Part shown: in pieces, positions 48,757 to 61,580 of the stretch
Position numbering within the stretch: the first letter of the stretch is position 1
Layout: each line of letters opens with the position of its first letter
Source: Phoenix dactylifera
Lineage: Eukaryota; Streptophyta; Magnoliopsida; Arecales; Arecaceae
Length of the DNA: 64,000 nucleotides
NCBI RefSeq assembly: GCF_009389715.1
Contig: NC_052407.1
Location: 9,334,475-9,398,474 of the forward strand
Direction of reading: 5' to 3'
Program-made: the position numbers and the translations under genes
Notes under the pieces: model-generated
The model's input: only the letters and a program-made list of their open reading frames with translations
What the model was told of the DNA's origin: nothing
Database searches by the model: none

Positions 48757-51700
48757 ACATACATTACACATGCTAGATTCTTAGTAACTAATGGTATGAG
48801 CTTAAATTGCTATCTAGCAATTAATTTGTCTTCATTTGTTACAAGGAGCTCCTAGCGTGATGTTTTTATTTCTATCTGCGCATAAAAAGGCCATTTTAAA
48901 ATTTTCAATGATAGCTCATTTTAACAAGTTAAAAATAATTGTGTCAAAAATCTTTCTTATCCATAAATTCTTTCCTATCAATAGTTTGTACAATGGGTAC
49001 TCCATGGATAGCTGATCTCAAGGTACATTGCTTATAGTCTAAACAAAGTGTTCTTTTCTTGAACCTTGAGGTGCATAAAAAGGGGTTCAGTATGTTGTTC
49101 TGTTACATATGTTGAAGCACTTTGGCAAGAAGGTGATTTGCAAATCTCTATTTATTATGTTGGTAGATTCTCAACTACTGTTAACCTGTATATTTTAGCC
49201 TCTAGGATTTATAGATTCCACCTGCTAAAACATTTATGGAGTGTTGACCTTCCAGCAATTCTGCCTGCCTTGTTTGATGCTCAAGGATATAGATTTGTAC
49301 ATCTTGAACTCTAGGGTTTTCCATTTTGCATCAAAAAATGTCAAAACTTCTGCTCTAATCAGTTACCTTGCATGTGGACAAAAGCTCTCTAAGTTGGGCA
49401 CTTTCCACATCATGCAGTATAGTTGGCCCCTAAGAGAAAGAGCCTTTACAACAAAGTCACCTGCATCATTTCGAAATGATCTACATGTTGAAGCCATATT
49501 AGAAATATAGAAATCAGTACCAATAATGCTTTACGTAAAACCCTAGCATCTAAACACTATTTGTAATAATAAACTTTGGATCCTCTCAATTCTTGATCCT
49601 TTCAATTAAATTATCCATGTATCATAAGCTTGAATAGATCTTACTGATTGAAATAGAAAGTGAAGTGGTCTCACTATTTTGTTCAATCATAAATTAGTGA
49701 CTAGTAGATGGGCAACAGTAAGTGATCCCACCTCATTTGAAGATGTGGAGTATGAGACCCAAAAATGAAAGAGGTCTCCATCCTTCTAAATTGCTTGCAT
49801 TGATAAAGGAGAGATTTTACTCATTTTCCTATTGAAACTCCTACTGTTGTTAGTATATTGGTTAATGATGGGTGATAAAACAACAGTGTTGCCGCCAATC
49901 TTTGGATCACTGATGTGAATCGTTTTCGTTGATCTACGAAACAGCAGCATATCAAAAAACTCACCGAAGCTAGCTCTAGTTAGGCCCTCTGATGCTTCTT
50001 AAGTCATAGAGGAAGTTTTGATGTGGAAAAGAGAAGGAATATAGCTGCAGAAATTAGAGGAGGCAGTCTTCTTGTTCTCATACCTTTCGTGTAGGGATTT
50101 CGGATCTATATAGCTATGGGATTCAGAATCTCTCGAGGGTCATACTGTAACAGACTCAGATCATGCAATAATTATTGAGAGATGTACTATAACTATTCAA
50201 GATTGCATCATAACCATCTTAAGATGTGATGCAACCATGTGAGGCCGTATTGTAGTCGCATGGCACGTGTTGTAGCCATCCAAGGTTAATATTATAATCT
50301 TTAACTCTAGGCATCATGGAAGGAGCGCGTTTCGGCATAAAACAGTCATACTACTATTTGAGGTAAAAAGGATCAGGTTAGCCTAGGATGGTTGCCAAGT
50401 TGAATAGATGTTTGGCCGAGCTGCAAGATTTAATTCGGCATATCAGACAATGCATATAGGCTCGGAGGTCATCTACTTATGCTCTACTTGATTTAGCTTT
50501 TAGGTCGGTTGGAGTTGACTTAGCTTGATTATATCAAAAAAATTGAAGAGTGTATCTCAATTGCCACATCAACTATGATGTAGACGTATCTGCTTATGCC
50601 ACATCATCAGGCTCATAATCCGCCCCATCATATAGAAGTATCAAACACAGGCAATTGAATTATATCTTATCCTCTTCAATCACCAATCTATGATTGATGC
50701 CTGGAAGGTGAGCAATTGAATTGGACTCTCGAATTCATGAGTGGAGAGGGTCTAAACTCAATCCTTTTTCCTCATGTCATATAATGGAACATTTTTACAT
50801 TTTAATACTCATGATTAACCTTGGTTTGGATCGTGATCGGCCTTGTTTTGGATTTGAGGACTGTTACATGTTTTTCCTTGCGCCTCAAGTAAAAGAACTT
50901 ATAAGTATTGCTGAGTAATTGGAATAAAGAAAATAAACAAAAAGGAGATGGGGGAAAAGAGTAAATGAATTTGATTAATATGATTGTGATTCGACATATC
51001 TGTAGGCCAACCAAGACTTGATTAAATACAGTTGGTCCACATTATATTGAATCATGATCATGTTAACCAAATCTATTAACATTTTAATATTTTTTTAATT
51101 TATTATACATTGATGACTCGGTAATACTATTAGCATAATTTTAGAGATCACATGACAACTTGTATCAACCCATATTATTTTTTTTTATTAGCATGATACT
51201 GTATCGATTAGTATTATTTTTCTTAGTTAGCATAATCTTGTTACAGTAATTTTAGGTTTCACGTAACAACTTATATTAGCAAGTATTATTTTTTTTATTA
51301 TCATAATCTTATATCAGTTTATATTATTTTTTTTGTATAGAAGTATTTATAATCCTAAGATATACCGAATACGATGGAAAAAAAAAATTCTACAAATATT
51401 TTAACAAATACTAAGTTCTCTTATTTGATATGTAAAAAAGAATCGGAGCATTCCTTTCATCGATCCAAACTGAGATCGACCATGAGAGAAATATTTAAAT
51501 GCGAAATCGCCTCGCTGCTCCCAAAAATGTGTGAGAGAGGTATTTGCATGGTTAGGATCTAGAGGGAATTATTGTTTGCATAACACGGGATCCGCGAATC
51601 TCCAAACAGAGAAGCTCCGAGGAAGGTGGCGGATGTCGCGAGCGTTCGTTACTTTTTCCATTGCTTTCTCCCTTCTTCTTTACGATACTGTCTCCTCCTC

Positions 51701-51942
51701 TCGTCTCTCCCTCCCTCCTCCCTCTTTGGTTTCCATAGATATTTGCCGCTTTCGGCATTGTTGGAGACTCCAAAGCTTTCCCAATCTCAACCGGTGTCCG
51801 GCCGGCCATTTTCTCAAACTTCTCGATTCCGGAGTCCCTCGATCGATTCAAAGTTCTCACCTTTCCCCCAAAATTTGATCCAAAATCGCACCTTTCCAAC
51901 TCGTAAGAGCCAATATTTCTCAAAAAGTTGGAGCCTTTTTCC
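47776..51942. other. Intergenic; includes promoter of the CorA-like gene
   Basis: AT-rich with a (CT)n microsatellite at 48712-48754. 49860-50720 reads like old retroelement sequence, but no family could be supported. GC content rises from about 51480. The leader of the gene at 51943 probably starts in 51560-51700. Several overlapping frames on both strands at 51531-52538 are shadows of its GC-rich first exon. Confidence 0.45.
48712..48754. repeat. (CT)n microsatellite
   Basis: A pure CT dinucleotide run of about 43 bases. Confidence 0.95.
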
Positions 51943-54900
51943 ATGGAGCTCGTCACGGAGGACCCGGCGGCGGAGGACGAGGAGCTGGAGATGGGGAGCC
52001 CCACTCGAGGGCCCCGCCACTACCGGAGCCATTTCCCCGGCGCCGTCCGGAAAAAAGCCTACCTCTTCGACGGCCACGGCAACTTCTTCACCAAGGAATG
52101 GGACCTCCGAGAGGGCAGCGGCCGAGAATTCTGCTGGTACCACGTCGAGTTCCCCAAGAGCAACCAGAAGCTCGCCATCTCCGCCGAATACCTCATCGAC
52201 GTCCTCTGCCCGCCATTAAAACTCCAGGACATTCTCACCCTCGTCAGCAACGGCCCCTTCTGCGGCCACGTCGATGGCGCCCTCGTGTTCCGGGTGAACT
52301 CCCCTGGCCCGGCGTCCAGCAACTTCACCCTCCGGCTCGCGGCGAGGGTCACCGAGAACTCGGTGATCACCGTGAGCCTGGGACGGGTGCCGAGGCTGGG
52401 ATTTTCGCAGACCGAGCAGTCGTTGCTGTCGGAGATACCAAGCGTCGAAAGCCCAATCCAGCGTGTGCTGAGGGATGAGGAGATTGGTGGTTCAAGTAGC
52501 ATTGTGATTGGCGAGCATGTGCTTGAGTTCTTGCTCACAATGAATCATTCGGAGGAGGCCGATAATCCCGTGCCGGAGACTGTTTCGAATCTCATTGTGC
52601 ACATTGTTGACACACATATTGATCAGGTGCAGGATATAGTGACAAAGCTTGAGATGGAATTGGATTCGATGGAGCTGGAATTGGACAAAGGTAACTGTTA
52701 CCATGAATCAGACCCATGTCTTAATTGCTCACAATTCATTAGCAATCAATATTTCTGTCACTTATAGATTTAAGTTTGAGTCATAGCTTTGAATCTGTAT
52801 GGAATGTTATAGAAGGAAAACAAAAATGCAAAATTGGATTCGGAGATGGAAAGGTTACTTGTTAGACAATGCACATGTTTCTGGAGACAACCAATGGACT
52901 TGCATGATGTTCGAGGTGCATCAGAAGTGAGGTAGTGGAACATGGTGAGTTCATATGAATACAGAAGGTAATCTTTTGATATTGTTAAAGGACTCTCATA
53001 AATACGAGGTCCGCATATTTCTAGATGATCATTTTAGTTAGCAGAAGAAAAGTAGCCACTCAAAGTAAGTAGACCAGCTCCATGAATGAAATGCCTCTGA
53101 AAGTATGGAAAAACTATAGATTAACTGGGTTGATTTGGTAAAATAGCTTTTTCCGTAAATATTCAAGCACATGAATATGCTAGATGATTGACAATTAAAT
53201 GTCGATTAATAGTGATGTATCAAATAGGAAAAACTACCTTTTAGCAAAGTTTATGAGCTGGATATTTAATTGTGTTGGGAGCAAATCGTTGAATGGAGGT
53301 AATGAAACATGACAATCATCTTTAGCTTTGGCTTACCTTGTGTTGAAGATTGGCGGAAAAGGTTGGAAGACTTAAGCACCAGTAACTAGAATGAGTCAAT
53401 AAATCGATTGCAATTAGATAGGCGGTTAGACGTTCTGCTTTGAGGACCATTAGTCCACTTAAATCCTGGTCTTTTGAAGAAAACATAGTTGCCATTTCTG
53501 TTTCTTGGCCTCACATGTCACCTTATCATGATCATAAATACTTAGCTGTTATCTAGTCTGGCAGTCCAGCAAAGAACCTAGTTCAAGACTTTTTTTTTTA
53601 AGAAAAGAATAAAAAGGGGTTGGGCATCTAACTATTTTAGGTAGTTCTGGCAGCTACACTATTTTAGATAGATGTAGCATCTACATCAACTACCTGCTTA
53701 GATTTATTCATCAATTCATTGTTGCTAGTTCATTGAAATGAAATTAGTATGCTGGTGCTTCATTACTAATACAATGTGCTGTTTATCATAATTATCACCA
53801 TTCCAGTGCTGCAACTGCTTATTTTTATAGTCAGGCAACTTACCTTCTGAATGATACCAATCAAGAGGCACATGGTCGGCTTACTCCAGGGGAATGAGAA
53901 CCATGTGGAAGACCTTGTCAGTTGGCTTCTTTTGTGGCCAAGAGGACCCTTGTATCTCCAGTCAACTTGAACCATACAACTTCAACAAATCTGGTTCTTT
54001 TTGGCCTAAGATCTTGTAAAACTAAGATAATCCTTCTGGTTTATTGTAGTTTTAGTATAGGAAGTAAAAAAATACTAACTTATTTACAAGAGTCCACTCC
54101 TAATCTATTTTTAGTGACAGGGCATCATGGCTGGTTGAAATATGTTCACAATTTTTAGCAATTCCACTCTTAGCATGGTTATGGAGTTTCTTGTTTTTTT
54201 TCCTTCCCCTTTAGTCTTAGTCCAGTATGCATGCATGGTTAGTCAATATACTCACTGAAGCTATTCCTTTGTGTCCAGGTGGAACCACACATAGGAAACA
54301 ATTGTTGGACGACAGAAGATTTCCAAAAATGCATTTGAATTTGCAGCGCCTCTTACAGGTATTCATTTATTTTATTTTATTTCTTTATCATTATTATTAT
54401 TATGTTGTAGTGGCAGGTTAATGCAAAGAAGGTTGTGGTTTGTGTATATGGATCATTGGAACAAGGAACCCCCAGCTCTAAATGGATGATTGATCTTCTC
54501 ATTTTCCTGATTGTATCGTAATCCAGGTTGTTGCTCATGGCGAGCAAGTGTTTCCACGTGTAAAAGAAAAGTGTGCAGCTAAAAGTTGGTTTGCAAATGA
54601 AGACATTGTTGCGCTTGAAGAACTAATAGGTCGTCTTAGGAGGTTGAAAGAGAACTTGGGATTCATAGTTAATCGGGTAACAGCAATTCAGGCTGGTCTT
54701 GATAGCTGGCAGTCAGAGCAAATAAACAGGAAGCTTTACTATCTTTCTTTTCTCTCGATGATCTTTCTTCCACTATCTATTGTTACCGGAGGTAGTTTCT
54801 CTTTTCACTATATTAAATAGAAATAGGAAGTTCAATATCATATGATTCGTTCCAGAGAGTAAGTTGTATAAGTGCTTAACTGATCTATTCTTTTTATGTC

Positions 54901-55170
54901 ACAGTATTTGGGATGAATGTTGGGGGTGTACCATGGACAGGGCAAAGAGACCCTGATTTGAAAGATGGATTTCGTAATGTTATGATTCTCTGCGCTGTAT
55001 TGCTGTTTCTACTTCTAGTTTGCTTCACTTTTCCTTTTATCTATGCACACATTTCATCTTGGAGTAGGCATGATGCACTGAAAAGGAGTTGCTCTATTGG
55101 TCGAAAGTCATTCCCGAGAAAAACCCTTCATCGAGAGGGATTTCAGGGAGGAGGCTACATCCCCATCTGA
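51943..55170 (+). CDS. CorA/MRS2-like magnesium transporter family protein
   Basis: Four exons (51943-52690, 54279-54358, 54527-54791, 54905-55170) give 452 aa. Introns are 1588, 168 and 113 bp, all GT-AG, phases 1, 0 and 1. The long first exon is GC-rich and encodes a soluble N-terminal domain beginning MELVTEDPAAEDEELEMG. A helical stretch follows (EELIGRLRRLKENLGFIVNR, about 307-326). Then comes TM1 (about 346-364), the signature GMN at 367-369 (FGMNVGG), a short loop, TM2 (about 390-412) and a basic tail of about 38 residues. CorA-type channels pass Mg2+ as pentamers, with GMN at the pore mouth. This two-TM plan matches plant proteins annotated as magnesium transporter CorA-like, a clade distinct from the main MRS2/MGT group. 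Substrate metal and membrane are not proven by sequence. The ATG at 51943 is the first in frame in the GC-rich exon. Confidence 0.9.
52691..54278 (+). other. Intron 1 of the CorA-like gene (1588 bp)
   Basis: GTAACT at 52691 to CCAG at 54278, phase 1. T-rich near the acceptor. I see no element or second gene inside it. Confidence 0.8.
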
Positions 55171-58100
55171 GAAGCGAACTTGAGGTCCATATTCTTTTTC
55201 TTCAGTTGGAATCTGTTTCTGTAGCATATCATTTATAGATGAAAGCTAATTCTGTATAGACATATTTCATATATGCAGAATGTTTACCCTATATTAGTTG
55301 TGTTATATCTACTTAGATGTTATTATAAGCATACCTGCATTGTTCTTCCTCTGGATTTCCTTGATCTCTTCAAATATTTGCAGGGAATCTTGCATCTCTT
55401 GCCCACTGCAGAAGTGGTTTCTTGTAAAGGCCATTGCGTCAAACAGACATTCAATGCCCTTGTGATATATAGAGTTATCCAATTTGTCTGAATTGAAGAC
55501 AATGGCACATACATAGAGATAATTCTTGCATTGGAAGATTGCAGCCCGCTGACAGGGGTCCGGAGTAGTTGGATAGAGGTGTACAGTTCCTAGCATAGCC
55601 AGAAGCACCATTGGTTGAAGCCACCATTTTTTTCATCTATTCATTGTTTCTTGGTTGCAGAACTCTGCACAGCTTCAGATATTATTCAATTGAAAGCTCA
55701 GATATCTTTCGTCAAAAGCTAAAAAAAAATTAAAAAGAAGGTAAGATATCTGATGACAAGTGAAATCGGCATTTACATGTCTTGCCTTGAGTTTGAGATT
55801 AGATATATGGTGTTGTATTGTCCGACATCCACACAGTTTGACTATAGCTACTAATACAAAGCAGCGTTTCGTAGATCTGGTGTTTAAGCTATTCATTTAT
55901 ATATCATTGAGATTTTTGCTACACCATTGCTTGGAGGGGCCTGTATATTTATCCTAATGTCGGCTGCACCCTCATGTTTCACCTCATTTGTTCTCGAAAC
56001 ATCTTACCAAGACTATCACCAGAGAAAAAGAAAAGGGAAGAAAGGACTTCAGCAACTTCTAGATAGGTATATCTTTGGACATGAAATCTTAATATTCAAG
56101 TGTTTCTTTAAAATTAGCCATTAAGGTAGCAGATCTGTATACTTTGATTCACTGTTTCATTGTGTCTGTTATTTTCTTTGCATTTCAAATTATGTGATGA
56201 TGTAAACATCAGGTGTCAAAGAAGACATTTTCAGGGCAATCCAAATCATAATATGTCCGGGCTGGAAGTGATAACTTCTCATGTAAATTCCTGTTTTCTA
56301 TGACAAATTCTTGTAATTTAACCACAAAAGAAAAAAATCATTTCTCCTCCATCTTTCACCTATTTCATCAAGCTGTCTATTGCAATGACTGAAAGAATAG
56401 AGGTTATCCCACCATAGAAAAAGGAAATCATATATGTTAGAACTCATAACTTCGAGACATACTCCTCATTTTTGCGCCGAAGGATGCCAATTAACAGCAA
56501 TATGGACCTCCTACAATATTATGGATTGTTTGGCTGCTCCTATATGAATATCCACAATTACTGCAATGAAACTTTCTTAAGGAGTGGTTCTGTCAAATCT
56601 TCTACTTTCATTCTTCCTCTACTTTCATGCTTTGTTGGAGCAAAGTGCTACCAATTCTGGCAGTCCATAGTCTTCTTGACAAAAAAAATGGAAGAAAGGA
56701 TGGGGGGTGGAAAGGGAAGAAAAGTATACTTAACAAAAATTTCCTCACCAAAAGAAAGGTCCAGCTTACTGCAACCCAACCGAAAGTAAAACGTAGATAT
56801 TTTATAAGAGGCTAGACCAGTCCCCTAGGCAGGAAAGAGCAGAATGCAGAAACACTGATGTAGAGGACTTCTTGTGGAGAAAGATTTCGGCATCTCTCTC
56901 CTTCCTAAGGCTCCAATAAATAGGTAGTGACGGTTGATCCAACAGTATCTGATATTAAATATGATACAGTTCCATGTCCAAATGAACCCAGAGGGACAAC
57001 AATGTTCATGGTCATTCTTTGATATATAAAAAACCTCAAGTTCGATTCAAATGTTCTTGGTCGAGGTACAATTGATAAAGACTGGATTGGCTGATTCAAT
57101 AGAGTGATTGCAGAAGGGACATTTATTATTGACATGCCATTCTTTCGTTGTTAGGACCTCACCAATTTAGAGTCTGTTTCTGATAAAAAGCCATGTACAG
57201 ATAATGGATATTTGTAAGAGCAGCAGCTTTCAGACCCATAGATCTAACGCTGGCCTGATCAGCTTTAAATCACAATGGAGATATCCTCCCTTGGTTTAGA
57301 AATTTTTCCCCTAGAAGAGGTGAGACCGAGGTAGGATCACCGGCAGTGAAGGAACCACAGGGACCTCATGGCCGCGAAGAAGATGCACTTCGAGTTAAAG
57401 AACTGCTCTCTGCTCCAATGGATTCCTAACAAACTCAACAATTGAAACTATTAATCCATGCACAGTCCACTCTCATTCCACAAATCAACTATAGCATATG
57501 CCACAACTCCTAAACTTAGGTAGTTAAAAAACCAGAGACTTTTGCCTCCTAAGCCATGGAGCAAACATCTCTAACTTCTACCACCCTTCTGGGAGTTCTC
57601 TATTTTTCTATGAAAAATGATGATTCCAAGGAAATACCCCCCCCTTATTAATTGCAGTCCAGGTGATCCTAGCAACCAATGCTAATACTTGTGGCGCTGC
57701 TCAGCTGGTACGAGAAAATTCTATCGTTGGTGTTGACAAATTATCAACAAAATCATGAACCATAACTTTTTGAGCTATGCAACCATTACCCAAGAATGAA
57801 GCTGGATTTTTTAGCTTTGAAGCTATCGCCTCTAGCTGAGACCTCTTGCCAAGAGGAGAGGGTGTCAACCAGGAGTAAAAGATTATCATTGTCATAAAAT
57901 TCATATTATGCATAATTTTAGAACTTCTAACAGCGCACCTAAAACATGCACGCCAAAAATAATGTTGTTTCATACATTCAGTTTTAATGCAAGATGGCCA
58001 AAAAAGATAGTCCAGCTGCTGATACGATAGCTGATTGGGTAACAAGCCATTTTTTTCTTTTTCTTTTTTTTGGTGAAATTACAATCAACTACGAACGATA

Positions 58101-58320
58101 AATTTAGTCAACTGGCCTCAGGCAATCAAGCAAGTTTAATTGCCAAATAGCTACTCAGTGAAAGAAGTAAAACCAGCATCAACAGAAAAATATTCATGGC
58201 TCGCAAGCTAAATTATCCATTCGATGGTTGTAATTTTTTGTTTTTCCTGGATGGGATACAAATACTGCGTATAAACCAGAACATGTACACGTACAGGCGC
58301 AGCGCGTGGGCAGACAATTA
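55171..58320. other. 3' flank of the CorA-like gene and intergenic DNA
   Basis: The 3' UTR is expected within the first few hundred bases. No gene was recognised. The minus-strand frame at 57701-58045 (114 codons) has no domain I can name and no intact neighbours; it may be a retroelement relic. A C-run lies at about 57636-57645. Confidence 0.45.
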
Positions 58321-58557
58321 TAGGGGATAACACAATGACAGCCAACACTGGACAGGGATGGGAAAGCAATCTGGTGCTACGTGGACCAATCAAAGCTTCT
58401 AGAACTCTATCTAATCTAAAACTCTCATGCTCCTTTATCCAGTTCCACGTCCATCCCATATCCGGAGCAAAACCATTTCCCTCCACTCATCACAAAGCCA
58501 CCACAATAACCCACTGCCGCTTACCAAAACCCAACAAGAGAGGAAGAGCTCCGAGAG

Positions 58558-58598
<41 letters not shown>
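58321..58598 (+). promoter_or_regulatory. psbP promoter and GA-repeat leader
   Basis: An I-box-like GGATAA (58325-58330), an ACGTGG core (58379-58384) and a CCAAT box (58386-58390) lie within 275 bases of the ATG. These are motif types common in light-regulated plant promoters. Directly before the ATG is a GA-repeat leader (58563-58598). I did not find a convincing TATA box. Motif function is inferred. Confidence 0.5.
58563..58598 (+). repeat. (GA)n microsatellite ending at the psbP start codon
   Basis: About 18 GA units run without interruption straight into the ATG at 58599. In plants, GA repeats in leaders can bind BPC/GAGA-type proteins. As a microsatellite it is likely to vary in length between individuals. 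Confidence 0.9.
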
Positions 58599-58604
<6 letters not shown>

Positions 58605-60639
58605 TCAACTGCATGCTTCCTCCACCACCATGCACCCTCCACCTCGAGAACTCCACCACGTCCAATGCCAAGCATCAGGCCCACCCGGCTGGTCTGCAGG
58701 GCGCAGAAGCAGGCAGGCCAAGAAGACGAGAGCAACACAGTGGTCTCACGTCGGTTAGCTCTGACAGTACTCGTCGGCACTGCTGCTACCAGTGTGAAGG
58801 TCTCACCTGCCGATGCTGCCTATGGAGAAACAGGTGATCTTTCCTTCGATTCTCTGAAACAAAATCACAAGCAATAAACACAGCAGGAAGAAAAAATTGT
58901 CAGTTCATTTAAGTTGAGCTTGTGATGGTCGTAGCTGTCAGTATGTGTACAATTACATAGGAAGTTGAACAGAAAAGGAGGATATTCATAATATAGCATG
59001 ACTGAAATATTAAGAAATAGTATGTAGTTAGCTAATTGGTATACAAAAGTTTTAAATAATCAATGTCACTAGCCAATTGCCTAAAAGATTATTTATTCAA
59101 TGCAGCTAATATCTTTGGGAAGCCAAAGACAAATACAGATTTCTTTTCATACAATGGCAATGGATTCAAGTTGATGATACCATCAAAGTGGAACCCAAGC
59201 AAAGAGGTGGAGTATCCTGGTCAAGTGATGAGGTGGGAAGACAACTTTGACCCCAACAGCTACGTTGCCGTCATGGTCACACCCACGCCAAAGAAATCCA
59301 TCACTGACTACGGCAGCCCTGAGGAATTTATCTCACAAGTAATTACGTTGCACTGTATATTAGTCCTTAATGAATTTATGCAAGATAATCCTAACCAGGC
59401 CATACTCAACATAATAAAAAAAATCATGAGGAACAGTGATCACAAGTTATCCTGCTGTTATGTGTATGCCTCGTGCCAAATTTAATGCTTCTTAGCTTGT
59501 AAAATTGATGAACCATAAGTACTAACCAGCAGACCTTTTCTGAAGCTATTTGGTGCCGGTTATATCTTAATCCTTCGCCATCTGTTCCAATTAAAGTTTG
59601 CATCCACTAGCACAGCAAGTTTTCTGCATCTTTTCGTACACATTCCATCCATAATCCTTAAGTGATTACGTTCAATTTCCTAAACCTTCAACCCTTATTT
59701 AGCCTCAAATTTTTATCGTGTTTTCTCATATTGTTTAACTTGGCACTCTAGTGCTTTGCCCTCGATAAGTGCCACACATGCTTTTCCTTCGGTGAATTCA
59801 TGTTTCACCCTATTATTCCGAAGTCTATGACATACGTATCTGAAGATTTTCGTTTCTGCCACATTCAAAGTGATTAATCAAATAAAGTTCTAGTTAATCT
59901 CATAAAGGTTCTGGGTTTCAGGGGAAAAAAGGGGGAGGGGGGGGGGAGTATTGGTCAGTTTCTCCATATACACAGTTCATAAGGAACAATTATCAGCAAA
60001 ATTCCTCCACATGTGGCCCCTGGGGTCTCTACACTAGTTGTTCAAGTTCAAAAAAAAGGAAAAAGAAGTACTAGCTCAAGAAAGAAAATGCAAAAGTTGG
60101 TAACTGGGCAAGCGTGCAGACTAAGTTCACAAGCAAAAGTTCAGATAACAGAATCCAGGACTCAAGTTCCAATACATTCTGTGCAGGTTGATTACTTGCT
60201 AGGGAAACAGGCCTACTCTGGCAAAACAGATGCTGAGGTATGTTAAAACTTAAAACCATACCAAATTGATCAGTCTTTATCAATATTAGGTTTTGCATCT
60301 TTTGATACTCACATGACTAACAAAATATTCATGATAATTAAAGAAAACATTATTAAATTAAAAGATTTGTCTTGATAGGGTGGGTTCGACCAGGATGCTG
60401 TAGCAACAGCCAACATATTGGAAAGCTCCACACCGGTGGTAGGTGGGAAACAATACTACTACATCTCAGTTTTGACAAGGACAGCAGATGGAGATGAGGG
60501 TGGGAAGCACCAGCTTATAATGGCAACAGTTTCAGATGGTAAGCTATACATCTGCAAGGCACAAGCTGGTGACAAGAGATGGTTCAAGGGTAGCCGAAAG
60601 TTTGTGGAGAGTGCAGCCAATTCCTTCAACGTTGCATAA
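58599..60639 (+). CDS. psbP: Photosystem II oxygen-evolving enhancer protein 2 (PsbP, OEE2), chloroplastic
   Basis: Exons 58599-58833, 59106-59338, 60187-60237 and 60379-60639 give 259 aa. Introns are 272, 848 and 141 bp, all GT-AG, in phases 1, 0 and 0. Residues 1-73 form a two-part transit peptide: a Ser/Thr/Pro-rich stroma-targeting part, then RR at 51-52 before a hydrophobic stretch ([14 protein letters not shown]) and a cleavage motif ADA before AYGE, as in proteins taken to the thylakoid lumen by the Tat route. The mature part (74-259, 186 residues) has the expected PsbP length and text: [60 protein letters not shown], ending FNVA. PsbP binds the lumenal face of photosystem II and helps retain Ca2+ and Cl- at the manganese cluster. 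The gene looks intact. Confidence 0.97.
59930..59949. repeat. G-rich run in psbP intron 2
   Basis: Two G-runs separated by a single A, giving a potential quadruplex-forming patch on the plus strand inside intron 2. Confidence 0.7.
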
Positions 60640-61381
60640 GAAAGAGGTTGTGTGACACTTGTTGTGTAAATGAGTTGAATGCAATTAGAACTGGCATCTT
60701 TAGGATCAGAATGTGTTTAATGTGAGTTGTCTGATAAGAGGATGGTACATGAGATTTCAAAGTGTCAGACAAGCAATTTAATCTTAAAGATCTTAGAGAA
60801 CTCTCTATGTTGTGTCCCTAAATGCTTAGCAATGGAAAATGTTATGAGTCCAATACAAAGGCTTGACTCTGGGAGCTCTGCTAAGATTTGACAGACAGCA
60901 ACTGAAAGGAGAAAAGACAGAGTGGTGGGTATTAAGAATCAATTCATCACAAGCTTATCTGTTCCAACTCTGAATGAACTCATCCCTCAAAACCCAGCAA
61001 CAGCTGTATTAGGTTTTTAAAAGAAATCGAACATATTTGTAGCGACATATCATTGATGGAATAAGTATTATATAGGGGGAAAGAAAAGAAGTCCATTGGG
61101 TATTTAAATTAAAATATGAACAAAAGGAAAAGAAAAATTGAAACAGACGGTTCAGGAGAAGGTATTTTGTCAATTATGCTAGAAAGAAATTGGCTATAGT
61201 GAAGGTTATTGGGTAATTCTACATCAAAAATGAGACATAGGAAAAGATGGCAGCAATGGAATAATTTGACAGCTGAAAAGATGGAAGAGGCCCTATTGGT
61301 GTTTATTTTGAAACCTTCATCTTCAAAAATAGTTTTCCTTTTACCCATCATTTACTTTCTTGCACAAAAAAACTGTTTAAT
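60640..61381. other. psbP 3' flank, no other gene seen
   Basis: The 3' UTR probably ends within about 150-250 bases of the stop. The remainder has no recognised coding content. Confidence 0.5.
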
Positions 61382-61573
61382 TCAAGGTATGCCGTACCAG
61401 CCCGAATCAGACAGTATAGAGTGTACCGTACCGTACGATACCAGCTCGGTACCAGTACTATGTACCGGTGGCATACCGACACTCGATACGCCAAAAAAAT
61501 TCCATATGTACCGTACCAACGCTGTGCTAGTGTGGCACCAGTACGAGGTTTAGTACCAAAACGGTGAACCTTA
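61382..61573. mobile_element. Short GTACC-rich MITE-like element, about 192 bp
   Basis: It starts TCAAGGTATGCCGTACC and its other end read inward is TAAGGTTCACCGTTTTGG, a loose inverted repeat. The interior is rich in GTACCGTACC words. GTTTAAT flanks both sides (61375-61381 and 61574-61580), a likely 7-bp target duplication. There is no coding frame. Superfamily is not assigned. A related decayed piece lies at about 63464-63654. Confidence 0.6.
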
Positions 61574-61580
61574 GTTTAAT

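Noticed and set aside
51928-51942. TTG-initiated longer start for the CorA-like protein
   Set aside because: Plant genes start at ATG almost always. The ATG at 51943 opens the same frame 15 bases later.
51531-52538. Frames of 100-197 codons on both strands at the CorA-like first exon
   Set aside because: Shadows of the GC-rich exon 51943-52690. The true frame leads to the GMN exon through consistent splice phases.
57701-58045. A 114-codon minus-strand frame
   Set aside because: Possibly a retroelement relic, but no motif I could name. Not called as a gene.
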